Assembly: GCA_017962745.1 (NCBI GenBank)
Contig: JAGCUR010000017.1
Span: 1 to 64,000, forward strand
Direction of reading: 5' to 3'
DNA from: Bacilli bacterium
Lineage (GTDB): Bacteria; Bacillota_I; Bacilli_A; ML615J-28; CAG-698
DNA: 64,000 nt
The translations under genes and the position numbers were made by a program. Below the pieces are notes generated by a model that worked only from the letters and a program-made list of their open reading frames with translations, was not told where the DNA came from and made no database searches. Positions within the stretch are counted from its first letter, which is position 1. Every line of letters starts with the position of its first letter. Below are positions 9,075 through 17,420 of this stretch, one piece after another.

Positions 9075-10013
9075 CTATATCTTTTCTATAATTCTTAGTT
9101 TGGCACTATGTGCACGATTATTTGCCAGTAATTCAGATGATGATGCAGTAATTGGTTTATTAGTTATTAGTTTATATTTTCTAATAATGTCATTGTCTTT
9201 AATTGGTAAACCTTTTGGAATCTTTACATCAACTGCATCTTTAAATGTTTGTTTAACAATTCTATCTTCTAATGAATGAAAACTAATAACTTCACATCTT
9301 CCACCTTTATTAAGTAAGCTTAATGCACTCTTTAATGACTTCTCTAATACATTTAACTCGTCATTAACCGCAATTCTTAAAGCTTGAAATACTTGTTTAG
9401 CGGGATGACCAGCTTTTCTTCTTTCATATGCTGGCAAACTAGAAGTTACGATATCTGCTAATTCAATAGTTGTTTCAATTAATTTCTTATCGCGAGCATG
9501 GCAGATTTTCTTAGCAATACTTGCTCCATATTTTTCTTCCCCACACTCATAAAATATTCTCTTTAAATCTTCGTATGAATAATAATTAACAATTTCGTAT
9601 GCTGTTAAATATTGGTTCTTATCCATACGCATGTCAAGCTTGGCATCTTTATTATAGCTAAAGCCACGATCACCCATATCAAATTGAAATGATGATACAC
9701 CCAGGTCATATATAACCCCATCAATCTTAGTAATCCCATATTTTTTTAACTCCTCACTTATATTACAAAAGTTGGATTTAATAATAGTGAAGTTAGGATT
9801 ACCGACTTCTAGTAATGCTGCCTCCCCTCTTTTAATTGCATAATCATCTTGATCGAAACAATAGAGGTGGCCGTTTTCGCTTAAGTTTTTTAGAATCTCA
9901 CTTGCGTGGCCTCCACCACCAAGTGTGCAATCTACATATACCCCATCTTCTTTAATATTTAATCCATAAATTGTTTCATTTAATAATACTGGTATGTGCT
10001 TAAAAGGTTCCAC
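9075..10013 (-). CDS. rsmH: 16S rRNA (cytosine-1402-N4)-methyltransferase
   Basis: It methylates N4 of C1402 in 16S rRNA using S-adenosylmethionine. The SAM site VDCTLGGGGHASEIL near residue 28, DLGVSSFQFD near 104 and the late EVISFHSLEDRIVK block are typical. The 312-residue length is normal. It starts with GTG sharing one base with the mraZ stop (TAGTG), with AGGAGG ten bases upstream. It is the standard partner of mraZ, but the division genes that usually follow (ftsL, pbp, mraY) are absent. Confidence 0.95.
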   Translation of the reverse strand: MEPFKHIPVLLNETIYGLNIKEDGVYVDCTLGGGGHASEILKNLSENGHLYCFDQDDYAIKRGEAALLEVGNPNFTIIKSNFCNISEELKKYGITKIDGVIYDLGVSSFQFDMGDRGFSYNKDAKLDMRMDKNQYLTAYEIVNYYSYEDLKRIFYECGEEKYGASIAKKICHARDKKLIETTIELADIVTSSLPAYERRKAGHPAKQVFQALRIAVNDELNVLEKSLKSALSLLNKGGRCEVISFHSLEDRIVKQTFKDAVDVKIPKGLPIKDNDIIRKYKLITNKPITASSSELLANNRAHSAKLRIIEKI

Positions 10014-10435
10014 TAAAATTCAACCTCCTCAGCCATAAAACTATAATCGTCTTTACTATCGATCTTATATTGTTTCCAAGTTTCCTTGTCCCATAATTCT
10101 ACATGATTGCTTGCGCCTAAGAATACGCATTCTTTTTCAAGGTGTGCATGTTCAATTAATACTGATTCTAGGTTAATTCTTCCTTTTGAATCAACATTAA
10201 CGCTAAAGGCATTAGACATAAATAAACGCGCAAACTTTCTGTTAACTGATTTAGTGATAGCAAGGCTACCAATCTTTTCAGCTAACTTTTGCCATTCGTC
10301 TAATGTAAATAAGTAGATACAATCTTCAAATCCTTGCACACAAACGAGTTTGTCTCTAAATTCATCGCGAAAAGCAGTTGGAATGGAGATTCTTCCCTTA
10401 TCATCTAAGTTGTAATTATAGTTACCCATGAACAT
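10013..10435 (-). CDS. mraZ: Transcriptional regulator MraZ
   Basis: MraZ is a double AbrB-like DNA-binding protein that controls its own operon. Two copies of the fold are marked by LDDKGRISIPTAFR near the start and VDSKGRINLES in the second half. The start is set at 10435, giving MFMGNYNYNLDDKGR, which fits the family; a longer frame from 10459 would run through the operator and is rejected. The operator is described separately. About 140 residues, normal length. Confidence 0.95.
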   Translation of the reverse strand: MFMGNYNYNLDDKGRISIPTAFRDEFRDKLVCVQGFEDCIYLFTLDEWQKLAEKIGSLAITKSVNRKFARLFMSNAFSVNVDSKGRINLESVLIEHAHLEKECVFLGASNHVELWDKETWKQYKIDSKDDYSFMAEEVEF

Positions 10436-10442
10436 AATTTTT

Positions 10443-10466
10443 CCCACCTTAGCCCACATATTCCCA
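10443..10466 (-). promoter_or_regulatory. MraZ operator: three TGGG boxes at 10-bp spacing
   Basis: On the minus strand TGGG occurs at 10463-10466, 10453-10456 and 10443-10446, exactly one helical turn apart, as TGGGA, TGGGC and TGGGA. MraZ of E. coli and mycoplasmas is known to bind direct TGGGN-type repeats upstream of mraZ. The last box overlaps the ribosome site of mraZ. Binding would therefore block both transcript elongation and initiation. Confidence 0.85.
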
Positions 10467-10495
10467 TATGTACTTCGATTTTAGCACACCAAAAT

Positions 10496-10501
10496 ATTAT
10501 A
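10496..10501 (-). promoter_or_regulatory. Minus 10 box of mraZ
   Basis: TATAAT on the minus strand lies 30 bases upstream of the first TGGG box. No good minus 35 hexamer is seen at 17 bases; the region is a T/A run. The operator therefore lies downstream of the start of transcription. Confidence 0.45.
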
Positions 10502-10534
10502 TGCAACTATTTTTTTTAACTTTTTTTAAAAAAT

Positions 10535-10561
10535 TAAAAAAGGCACAAAATCATTGTGCCT
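10535..10561 (-). terminator. Second terminator after rpmF
   Basis: AGGCACAA and TTGTGCCT flank a five-base loop, followed on the minus strand by a run of T. Together with the hairpin at 10580-10606 it forms a tandem terminator that isolates mraZ from the ribosomal gene. Confidence 0.8.
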
Positions 10562-10579
10562 GATATCTATATAAATTAA

Positions 10580-10606
10580 AAAACGCTCATCCTTCGTGAG
10601 CGTTTT
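10580..10606 (-). terminator. First terminator after rpmF
   Basis: A ten-base stem AAAACGCTCA/TGAGCGTTTT with a seven-base loop is followed on the minus strand by T residues. It lies 26 bases after the rpmF stop. Confidence 0.85.
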
Positions 10607-10631
10607 AATTAAGACAATTGCCTAATGGATC

Positions 10632-10895
10632 TTATTCAGCATCCTTTAAAGTTGTTCTTCTAGTTTTTTTAGCAGGTTTTGCTTCTTCTACTTTTTCTTC
10701 TTCAGCTTCTTTAGTTTTAATTTCTAAAACTTTTCTGCCATCGTAGTATCCACATGCTTTACAAACTGTATGAGCAAGCTTCATTTCTCCACAATTAGGA
10801 CAAAGTGTCATTCCTGGAACTTCAATCTTGTAATGAGTACGACGTTTACGTTTACGAGTTTTTGAAATTCTACGAACTGGTGCGATTGCTCCCAT
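10632..10895 (-). CDS. rpmF: 50S ribosomal protein L32
   Basis: The [16 protein letters not shown] basic block and the four-Cys zinc ribbon CPNCG...CKACG identify L32. At 87 residues it is about 30 longer than usual, because of a Lys/Glu-rich, low-complexity tail (residues about 62-87) of unknown use. The start at 10895 has AGAGGTG six bases upstream; the longer frame begins with a GTG that is part of that site. It follows the DUF177 gene, the standard arrangement in bacteria. Confidence 0.95.
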   Translation of the reverse strand: MGAIAPVRRISKTRKRKRRTHYKIEVPGMTLCPNCGEMKLAHTVCKACGYYDGRKVLEIKTKEAEEEKVEEAKPAKKTRRTTLKDAE

Positions 10896-10913
10896 GACTT
10901 TCACCTCTCTTAA

Positions 10914-11315
10914 TTAATTCTTTTGTGTAGCTTCGTATTCAGCCTTGACAATGCGCATTGGTTTTTCTAAGTAAATATTTTGCCAAACCACATCTTTTAA
11001 GTCGATCGTATTTCCACTAATTATATTAACGTCTTCGCTTGATTCGACTTTATCGAAATCTTCAGTAACATCTAAATTGATTTTATAATCAACTGGTTCT
11101 AGGGTTAGCGAACACTCTAAAGTCATTACGCATTCAATATGAATATTAAATTCATAATGATCATCTTTAATGCATCTACCAACTCCACTTACCTTTGCCG
11201 GTGAGATTTTTAGAATATCTGCATCGTCTTTAATATAATCGGTAAAATCATATTCTCCTTCAAAAGAAAATGGTTTACCATTGTATCTAAATAGTTGAGC
11301 TAAAGCCCATTTCAT
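10914..11315 (-). CDS. DUF177 (YceD) family protein
   Basis: DUF177 proteins are encoded next to rpmF across bacteria and plants and are linked to 23S rRNA accumulation. The 133-residue protein shows the central IECVMTLECSLTLEPVDYK region, equivalent to the conserved C-x-R-C-L block with one Cys pair, and the acidic VTEDF segment. The start at 11315 lies eight bases from AGGGAG; upstream ATG and GTG codons are too close to that site. Confidence 0.85.
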   Translation of the reverse strand: MKWALAQLFRYNGKPFSFEGEYDFTDYIKDDADILKISPAKVSGVGRCIKDDHYEFNIHIECVMTLECSLTLEPVDYKINLDVTEDFDKVESSEDVNIISGNTIDLKDVVWQNIYLEKPMRIVKAEYEATQKN

Positions 11316-11342
11316 AGCCATCACTCCCTACACAACAATAGC

Positions 11343-11371
11343 ATTATACACCAAAACGCTATAAATTGCAA
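11343..11371 (-). promoter_or_regulatory. Promoter of DUF177-rpmF
   Basis: TTGCAA (11366-11371) and TATAAT (11343-11348) on the minus strand are 17 bases apart, just upstream of the DUF177 gene. Confidence 0.6.
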
Positions 11372-11421
11372 TAATTATTTAATTTAGTTTAAGATGTTCA
11401 AGTTGCATTCTGTAGTTTTAA

Positions 11422-11757
11422 CTACATACAGTTACCTAACTGTTTAAGCAGAACTGGGAAATCATTTATAACTGTATCATAAACAATTGATGCTTGTACC
11501 ACTTCATAATTATGTACTATTTTATTTCTTATACCTTTTATTTGATTCCATGCCACTTCCGGATGTTCGAATCTATACTTATCAGATAATTTACTTGAAT
11601 TTTCTGATATTTGAATAAATGAAAACATTATAGCATTAGTTAAAACTTCATCATCTTCGAATTCTTTTAATGTGACTTCATTCAAATGTTTAATCGAAAA
11701 GTTAATATACTCAATTATTTTGCCTAAATAATACGCATCATTTTTGATATTATCCAT
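11422..11757 (-). CDS. hepT: HepT-like RNase toxin
   Basis: HepT toxins are HEPN-domain RNases. The all-helical 111-residue protein carries the catalytic RNKIVHNY (R-x4-H-x-Y) near residue 82. It is encoded directly after, and overlapping by eight bases, an MNT nucleotidyltransferase gene. In characterised pairs the MNT protein adds AMP to the Tyr of this motif and so inactivates the toxin (type VII system). All active-site residues are present, so the toxin looks functional. Confidence 0.85.
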   Translation of the reverse strand: MDNIKNDAYYLGKIIEYINFSIKHLNEVTLKEFEDDEVLTNAIMFSFIQISENSSKLSDKYRFEHPEVAWNQIKGIRNKIVHNYEVVQASIVYDTVINDFPVLLKQLGNCM

Positions 11758-12220
11758 ATATCCTTATGCCATCCTTTAATATTTCTTTGATGAATTCAGG
11801 ATTTTTAACTGCTTCATCCATAATTATGAGATCAACTCTTTTGTGCAATTCATCAATTAAATCTTGAAGCAAACCATAATAGTTTAATCCCGTGATTGTA
11901 GAATCGATCATTAAATCTACATCGCTAGTTTCTTTTTGCAATCCCTTTGCATAACTGCCAAATAAATAGCATACTTTAATATCATATTTGCTAAAGACTT
12001 TTGTTACAACTCCTTTGATGCTTTCAATTGTTAAGACACCATGATCTTCATCTAATTTTGCTTCATTCGCTAATAGTTCACACATTCTATCATATTTTAA
12101 AGTGTTAATATATTTATCATCATTTTCATAACGAAAATATGTTTTGTATGAAATGCCTAAAAACTGCGCAGCTTGCTTTTGAGTAAAGCCACATTCATTT
12201 CTAAGACTTCTCAATTCCAT
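11750..12220 (-). CDS. mntA: XRE domain-MNT nucleotidyltransferase antitoxin
   Basis: Residues about 1-50 form an XRE-type helix-turn-helix (CGFTQKQAAQFLGISYKTYFRYE). Residues about 65-156 are a minimal nucleotidyltransferase with the diagnostic LFGSYAKG-x5-SDVDLMID and the third carboxylate in RVDLIIMDE. The catalytic part is expected to AMPylate and silence HepT. The attached DNA-binding domain is expected to control the operon through the CAAAGTAGTCA repeats upstream. GGAGGTG precedes the ATG. A one-piece XRE-MNT protein is less common than a plain MNT. Confidence 0.85.
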   Translation of the reverse strand: MELRSLRNECGFTQKQAAQFLGISYKTYFRYENDDKYINTLKYDRMCELLANEAKLDEDHGVLTIESIKGVVTKVFSKYDIKVCYLFGSYAKGLQKETSDVDLMIDSTITGLNYYGLLQDLIDELHKRVDLIIMDEAVKNPEFIKEILKDGIRIYG

Positions 12221-12243
12221 GAAAACACCTCCAATCTAATTAC

Positions 12244-12272
12244 ATTATAACACGTTGTGACTACTTTGTAAA
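12244..12272 (-). promoter_or_regulatory. Promoter and operator of mntA-hepT
   Basis: TTTACA (12267-12272) and TATAAT (12244-12249) are 17 bases apart on the minus strand, with TG one base before the minus 10 box. The spacer begins with AAGTAGTCA: the element TGACTACTTTG (plus strand 12258-12268) overlaps the minus 35 box. The same element recurs upstream at 12322-12332 (one change) and, inverted, at 12340-12350. Confidence 0.65.
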
Positions 12273-12275
12273 TAA

Positions 12276-12300
12276 AAAAATAGCCAAAATGGCTATTTTT
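12276..12300 (-). terminator. Terminator after the glucan operon
   Basis: AAAAATAGCCA and TGGCTATTTTT flank a three-base loop, with a longer T run on the minus strand. It ends the 22-kb glucan operon just before the mntA promoter. Confidence 0.8.
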
Positions 12301-12321
12301 AAAAAGCATAAATGGTCATTT

Positions 12322-12350
12322 TGACTATTTTGTAAAAATCAAAGTAGTCA
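12322..12350. repeat. Inverted repeat sharing the mntA operator element
   Basis: TGACTATTTTG (12322-12332) faces CAAAGTAGTCA (12340-12350) across seven bases, one mismatch in the arms. The right arm runs into the stop codon of the phosphatase gene. It could be an upstream operator of mntA or an mRNA hairpin at the end of the glucan operon. The shared sequence with the promoter element favours the first. Confidence 0.5.
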
Positions 12351-13040
12351 TTTTATAAGACCATCTTTATATAAATGCGATCCATCAGAATAACATTTCA
12401 TTCTTGGAATACATATGCCATCGATGTCTTTAAATTCAATAATCGTTATATGAGTTGTACCCATTTGTAAATGGGTCGAAGAAAAGACATTATAGGGAAT
12501 ATCTAAGACACTACTTACAAATGCCATTCCAAAACCACTATGCGCTACAAATGCTATTTTTTTATCATTAGCATTCTTCACTACATATTCTTTTTTCTTG
12601 CGATCATGAACATATCCTAACTTTTCCAAGAATATATCGATTTCTTGGTCAATTCTTTGTAACCCTTGTTTAAAGTTATAATCTTTAAACATCTCATGGT
12701 CATACCAATTATCGCCTAGTTTTAAAACTTCTGGGTCTTTAAACATATTAACGATATTTCTAAATTCAAAACACCAATTATATCTACCATCAATTTCTAA
12801 GCTCATATCGGCCCATACTTTATCTTCTCTGGCAAAACCTAGCGGTATACACTTCTTATTAAGCAATTTACAAGTAGGTTCTGCTGTCATTAAAGCGCGT
12901 CCACAGCTAGATGCATATACTTCATCAATGGTTTCTTCAGCTAGTCTTTTTGCTAAAGAAGCTGCTTGAATCTTACCAAATTCAGTAATTGAATCCGGAT
13001 TATATATAGGTTCCGCATGTCTAATGTAATATAGTAACAT
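12348..13040 (-). CDS. Histidine phosphatase family protein
   Basis: This is a phosphoglycerate-mutase-fold phosphatase of 230 residues. The phosphorylated His lies in IRHAEP (residue 8; the family's usual RHG Gly is Ala) and the second catalytic His in VAHSGFG (about residue 167). The Arg and Ser of ASSCGRALMTAEP are the substrate-binding block. It is the last gene of the glucan operon, ten bases after the phosphorylase. A role in removing phosphate from a sugar phosphate is possible, but the substrate cannot be read from sequence. Confidence 0.75.
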   Translation of the reverse strand: MLLYYIRHAEPIYNPDSITEFGKIQAASLAKRLAEETIDEVYASSCGRALMTAEPTCKLLNKKCIPLGFAREDKVWADMSLEIDGRYNWCFEFRNIVNMFKDPEVLKLGDNWYDHEMFKDYNFKQGLQRIDQEIDIFLEKLGYVHDRKKKEYVVKNANDKKIAFVAHSGFGMAFVSSVLDIPYNVFSSTHLQMGTTHITIIEFKDIDGICIPRMKCYSDGSHLYKDGLIK

Positions 13041-13049
13041 AGTTTACCT

Positions 13050-16000
13050 CTATTTTAGATATACATCGATATTTTGATATTTGGCTTCCCTAACTTCTGC
13101 AGCTAGTTTGCCGCTAACTTCACAATGCTTTTTACCATCAATAACGTATGTTACATCACTAAAGTTAAATGAATCGTCAAGTTTATCAAAATGATAAATA
13201 ACATTTATCTTACTTAAAAACTTAGCTGATATTGTTAAGTCTTTTGTTATGAATTCTTTAGTAACAACTGGCTTTAAGTTTAGAGTCAAGTTACCATCTT
13301 TTAAGATAAATGGTTTAGCACCAAACATCATAATGTTCCAAATGCTTAAAGCTTCCGCTGTAGACCCAGAAAGCCTTGCTACAAATCCTTCTCCCCAAAC
13401 ATCTGGGTCTGGATTATTTGATGTAGCGATAAAGCTTGAATTTTCATAAACACTTCTCCCATATACGTTTGGGTCCATAAAGCATGTAAAGTTGTTCTTT
13501 AATTCATTAAAGAACTCTTTATACATCTTTGCTTTAAGTAAACCTAGTAAATACTTATAACTCATATGAAGGAAGTTAGATTCACGCTCTAACCAACCTT
13601 TTTGGAAGGCTCTAATACGACCAATTTCATATGACCAATCATCTAGTGGCACACTAGTCTTATACATCTTAAGCACTTTATCATATAGATCTGAAGCTTT
13701 AATCATTTGATATTGCTTTTCTAAAACATTTAGATCTTCTAAATATTTCATACTTCTAGCTGGTGCTTCTAAGAATAATGGTAGAGCAACTTGCCTAAAT
13801 CCTGTAACTTTCACAGTTGGTAGTTTATAGTTACCAATATGGTCTAACTCAATATAAGATGATGCTTCATATGATAAGAATGTAGGAAGAATTCCTTTGC
13901 CGATAACTAATGCTTTTTTAATAGCCTCATCTAATGTCTTCTTCATTAATGCTAGTAATGCACAGACATTATCGTTATTAAATAAAGCTACCTTTTCAAC
14001 ACCAAAGCGAATATTTTCACGATATAATTCTACTTCATCTTGAACTTTATCCCATAAATTAAAACTATCTAGTTTATCATTATATAGTTTAAAGATTTTA
14101 CTAGCTAAGTTTATTTGTTCAATTGGTAAGCTAATATCTTTATTATCTAAATGATTAATTAAATATTTAACTAGTCTAGCTAGTTCTACAGTTTCACTTA
14201 CCCCTGATGCAAAGATACCAGGAAGGCCGTTCATCGCATCATTCCAGCCTGGTTTATTAGCATCCATGCTAATACCAACCTGCTCTGGATCAAGTAAGCT
14301 AAACTTATTAATGGCTAAGCTTAATAATTTTGAATAAAGGTTTGTTGTAACTAGCAAATCGCTATCTTTAAACTTTTGCCAGTTAGTGCCCCATTCATCC
14401 ATCTTGCACTTACCAATCTTTTCATAATCTTTATTTAGTAAAGATCCATATTGTCTAACTTTACCATCTTTTCTTAGGCAATACTTTTCGCTTCTTGGAA
14501 GTACACTTACTGGACAGTTATAAAAACGATATGTTTTATCATCAAATAAGTATGTATTCATCTTATCTGGTTCAATCGCTTCCACATTCTCAATTAAATC
14601 TAGAATATATGTCCAGTGATCAATCCAATAACCTTCACCAAATTCCGCTTTAATATCGCTTTTAGCTTCTTCAAAGACTAACTTAAATACTTCTTCATCA
14701 TTTAAATTAGTGCTTATTTGTTCTTTTTCGATTAAATTAGCGATTGACCCTGGTGTAAATGTACCTTCTAAATGTTTAGCAAGTATTTCTACTTTATTAC
14801 TAGCTATTTTACTAGCAAGCCTTGCTGCACTAGCCTTATCTACTAAACTAAATGATAAGCCGCTTACACCTAGCGGGTTATATCCATCTAAGCAAATAAG
14901 TTCGCTAAACATTTTAGCGTTAAAGATTCCTACTTCTTTATGGAATAAGTTATCGCTTCTTCTGTTTTGGCATACATCTCTAAAGTTACCATTGCCTTGT
15001 GAATAAAATTCAGGAGCAATGCTATAGAAATTGTATTCTCTTTCCATATCGCCATGGCGTCTAGAATATAGATGATAAACAAAATGATTAGAATTTGTAT
15101 CAATGAAGTATGGAATTCCACCTCTTAATACATTATCTAAATAATTTTGCTTCATATAGTTATCATATAATTCTTGATTTGTATGACACTCGATATCACT
15201 AGTTATCTCTTCAATAATACTTCTTGCTTCTTTTTCTTTTTGTTCAAAGTATGAAGCCTCACTAAACTTAGCTAGTTTATTTAAGATGAAGTCTTCATCT
15301 TCGGAATAACCAATAATAGTATTAATTTCAATTGATTCTTTCGCTTTTAAGTCTTTAGATGCAATTGAAAAACCACCACTTACTTTATCAGCAGCAACTT
15401 GCATGCTATTATTTAGTTCTTCAAATGATTTATTATTGAAATTAACAGGGATTGATAAAGATGTATCATATCCAAATAAGACATTCATATCATAAATAGT
15501 CTTAGTAAGTTTACCATCTACAAACGATACATAGTAGTTACCGTGTCTAGCCGTCTCTACTTCTACATTATCACCAGGAATCGATGTTTCATAATAAAAA
15601 CCAATCTTTCCTTCTAATACTTTCACATCCATCCAACTCTTTAGTAAGTTAGATTGATGTTTAAGCATCCATTCATTAGCATCAGTTGGAAGTAACTGCG
15701 TAATTCCATCAGCTACCATATAGTTTTTATTACCTTTTTTATTTGTAATCTTAACTCTTCTAACTAAACCAGCAATGTTTTCATTAGGTAAGATGAAATA
15801 TTTAACACTAATTTGATAATCTTCAGCTTCTTCAATAATTTCTACGGCATCGGCACTAATATTCATTTGTTTACTAGTATTAGATCCTACCTTAAAGGCT
15901 TCAACCGCTTTTCCATCAATCTTAAGAAAAGTTCTAAACCCCATCTTATCTACAATTCGATAAGCCGTATTGGCAGGATAGAATTCTAATATGCCACCAT

Positions 16001-16154
16001 TTTTATCCCTTAAGCCAAATGATGTAATTAGTTGGCTTCTATTAGTGTAATGACACCATAGAGGTATTCCTCTTTTACCAGCAATACCTGGTAAAAAGGA
16101 AGCAAATGGTTTTTTCTTATCATAATCTTTAATAACAAATGTATCTTTATTCAT
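13050..16154 (-). CDS. GH94/GH149/GH161-type glucan phosphorylase
   Basis: This 1,034-residue cytoplasmic protein belongs to the inverting beta-glucoside phosphorylases often labelled cellobiose phosphorylase. N-terminal beta-sandwich hallmarks include GIPLWCHYTNRSQLITSFG. The (alpha/alpha)6 barrel shows GYWIDHWTYILDLIE (about residue 512) and GWNDAMNGLPG (about 638), whose Asp matches the catalytic acid of GH94. Size and neighbours (GH16, GH30) favour a beta-1,3-oligoglucan phosphorylase such as GH149 or GH161 over cellobiose phosphorylase; this is inference. It would release glucose-1-phosphate and save ATP. The start at 16154 has GGAG seven bases upstream and overlaps the GH30 gene by eight bases. 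Confidence 0.75.
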   Translation of the reverse strand: MNKDTFVIKDYDKKKPFASFLPGIAGKRGIPLWCHYTNRSQLITSFGLRDKNGGILEFYPANTAYRIVDKMGFRTFLKIDGKAVEAFKVGSNTSKQMNISADAVEIIEEAEDYQISVKYFILPNENIAGLVRRVKITNKKGNKNYMVADGITQLLPTDANEWMLKHQSNLLKSWMDVKVLEGKIGFYYETSIPGDNVEVETARHGNYYVSFVDGKLTKTIYDMNVLFGYDTSLSIPVNFNNKSFEELNNSMQVAADKVSGGFSIASKDLKAKESIEINTIIGYSEDEDFILNKLAKFSEASYFEQKEKEARSIIEEITSDIECHTNQELYDNYMKQNYLDNVLRGGIPYFIDTNSNHFVYHLYSRRHGDMEREYNFYSIAPEFYSQGNGNFRDVCQNRRSDNLFHKEVGIFNAKMFSELICLDGYNPLGVSGLSFSLVDKASAARLASKIASNKVEILAKHLEGTFTPGSIANLIEKEQISTNLNDEEVFKLVFEEAKSDIKAEFGEGYWIDHWTYILDLIENVEAIEPDKMNTYLFDDKTYRFYNCPVSVLPRSEKYCLRKDGKVRQYGSLLNKDYEKIGKCKMDEWGTNWQKFKDSDLLVTTNLYSKLLSLAINKFSLLDPEQVGISMDANKPGWNDAMNGLPGIFASGVSETVELARLVKYLINHLDNKDISLPIEQINLASKIFKLYNDKLDSFNLWDKVQDEVELYRENIRFGVEKVALFNNDNVCALLALMKKTLDEAIKKALVIGKGILPTFLSYEASSYIELDHIGNYKLPTVKVTGFRQVALPLFLEAPARSMKYLEDLNVLEKQYQMIKASDLYDKVLKMYKTSVPLDDWSYEIGRIRAFQKGWLERESNFLHMSYKYLLGLLKAKMYKEFFNELKNNFTCFMDPNVYGRSVYENSSFIATSNNPDPDVWGEGFVARLSGSTAEALSIWNIMMFGAKPFILKDGNLTLNLKPVVTKEFITKDLTISAKFLSKINVIYHFDKLDDSFNFSDVTYVIDGKKHCEVSGKLAAEVREAKYQNIDVYLK

Positions 16155-17418
16155 CTTTATTCTCCATGACAATTGTAGTTATTGATCTAGGCATAATTTT
16201 ATAATTATCATCTAGTGAAATAATAAATTCATCTTCTTTTTGATTTAAAATTACTATTACGGTATTTCTATCATCTTTAAAAGCCGTATAGATTAAATCA
16301 TCACTTTCAATTTTGATCTCAATTCTTTTCATTCCCGGCTTTATAAAGTGTGATAAATGTTTAATGCCATAATATGAATATTGTTTGATGTATTTATCTT
16401 TATCAATAATCATAATTGGCGCATCACACATATTGCCAACCCAGTTAGGACCACCATCTTTATCTAAATATAAATTCCAGTCGATATAACCTTCAGTATA
16501 TGCATTCATATCACCGATAATATTACGGGCATATCGCTCTAGACCTTCATAAAAGTTATAATGCGGGCCACCTTCGATACATGATTCAGTATGAATGATA
16601 TGTTTATTAGGATATTTATTATGAACTTTAGCAATATTAGCGTAAGGTTCATTATCATACCAGTGGATAGCTGCCCCATAAATGATATTATCTTTATCTA
16701 AATCATAAATCGGGCTAACGCGTTCTTCCATAATGTCGCGGTTATGATCCCAAACTAAAATTTTAATATCTAGGCCTGCTTCTTTTAGTAATTTAGATAG
16801 GATTTTAGCTAGCTTAAATTCTTCTTCAGGTGAAAACAAGCATGAATCCCAAGTTTGAGTTGCAGCTGGTTCGTTTTGAATTGTTAAATACTTAACATTT
16901 AATCCTAAATCATTTACTAAATGTTTTAAGAAACTAATATAGTATTCTGCATATTCTTCATAATATTCATCTAGTAACTTACCACCATAATTTCTTTTTT
17001 TGTTATCCTTCATAAAAACTGGTGGTGACCAAGGAGATACTAAAAAGATAATATCTTTGTTAACTAATTTATAAGTATCAATAAAATACTTATCTAACCT
17101 TGAATAATCTAGTTTTCCACTTTCTAAATAGTCAAAAGGTCCTAAGCTGAAATCAGAACTTGCCATTGGAATTCTAGCTAGATTATAATTTAAGCCATTT
17201 TCGCTAAAATAATCATTGATGGCTTCTACTCTTTTATCTAAATCAAGCTTTAATAGGTTATAGCAAGCAGCCTCCGTAAATGCTCCGCCAAATCCTAACC
17301 ATGCTTGATAAGTAATACTTGGATCTAGCCTTACTTTTAAGCCTTTACTAGTAGTGTGCAAGTCTAATTCATTACATAAATTATTATTATATTTATCAGT
17401 TACAAATGATTTAGTCAT
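16147..17418 (-). CDS. GH30 family beta-glucosidase/beta-1,6-glucanase
   Basis: The family signature GFGGAFTEAA opens the barrel. The acid/base Glu lies in TIQNEPAATQTWDS (about residue 182) and the nucleophile Glu in IIHTESC (about 278). GH30 members of this general type act on beta-1,6-glucan or beta-glucosides; beta-1,6 side chains of laminarin-like glucan fit the operon. There is no signal peptide, so it works on imported chains in the cytoplasm. The 423-residue protein includes the small C-terminal beta domain. GAGGA precedes its ATG. Confidence 0.88.
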   Translation of the reverse strand: MTKSFVTDKYNNNLCNELDLHTTSKGLKVRLDPSITYQAWLGFGGAFTEAACYNLLKLDLDKRVEAINDYFSENGLNYNLARIPMASSDFSLGPFDYLESGKLDYSRLDKYFIDTYKLVNKDIIFLVSPWSPPVFMKDNKKRNYGGKLLDEYYEEYAEYYISFLKHLVNDLGLNVKYLTIQNEPAATQTWDSCLFSPEEEFKLAKILSKLLKEAGLDIKILVWDHNRDIMEERVSPIYDLDKDNIIYGAAIHWYDNEPYANIAKVHNKYPNKHIIHTESCIEGGPHYNFYEGLERYARNIIGDMNAYTEGYIDWNLYLDKDGGPNWVGNMCDAPIMIIDKDKYIKQYSYYGIKHLSHFIKPGMKRIEIKIESDDLIYTAFKDDRNTVIVILNQKEDEFIISLDDNYKIMPRSITTIVMENKDE

Positions 17419-17420
17419 TT

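Noticed and set aside
10013-10459. MraZ starting at 10459
   Set aside because: That start would put two TGGG boxes and the ribosome site inside the coding sequence and adds residues absent from the family.
11404-11426. TGTAGTT/AACTACA inverted repeat at the end of hepT as a terminator
   Set aside because: No T run follows on the minus strand and it overlaps the stop codon region; it may be chance.
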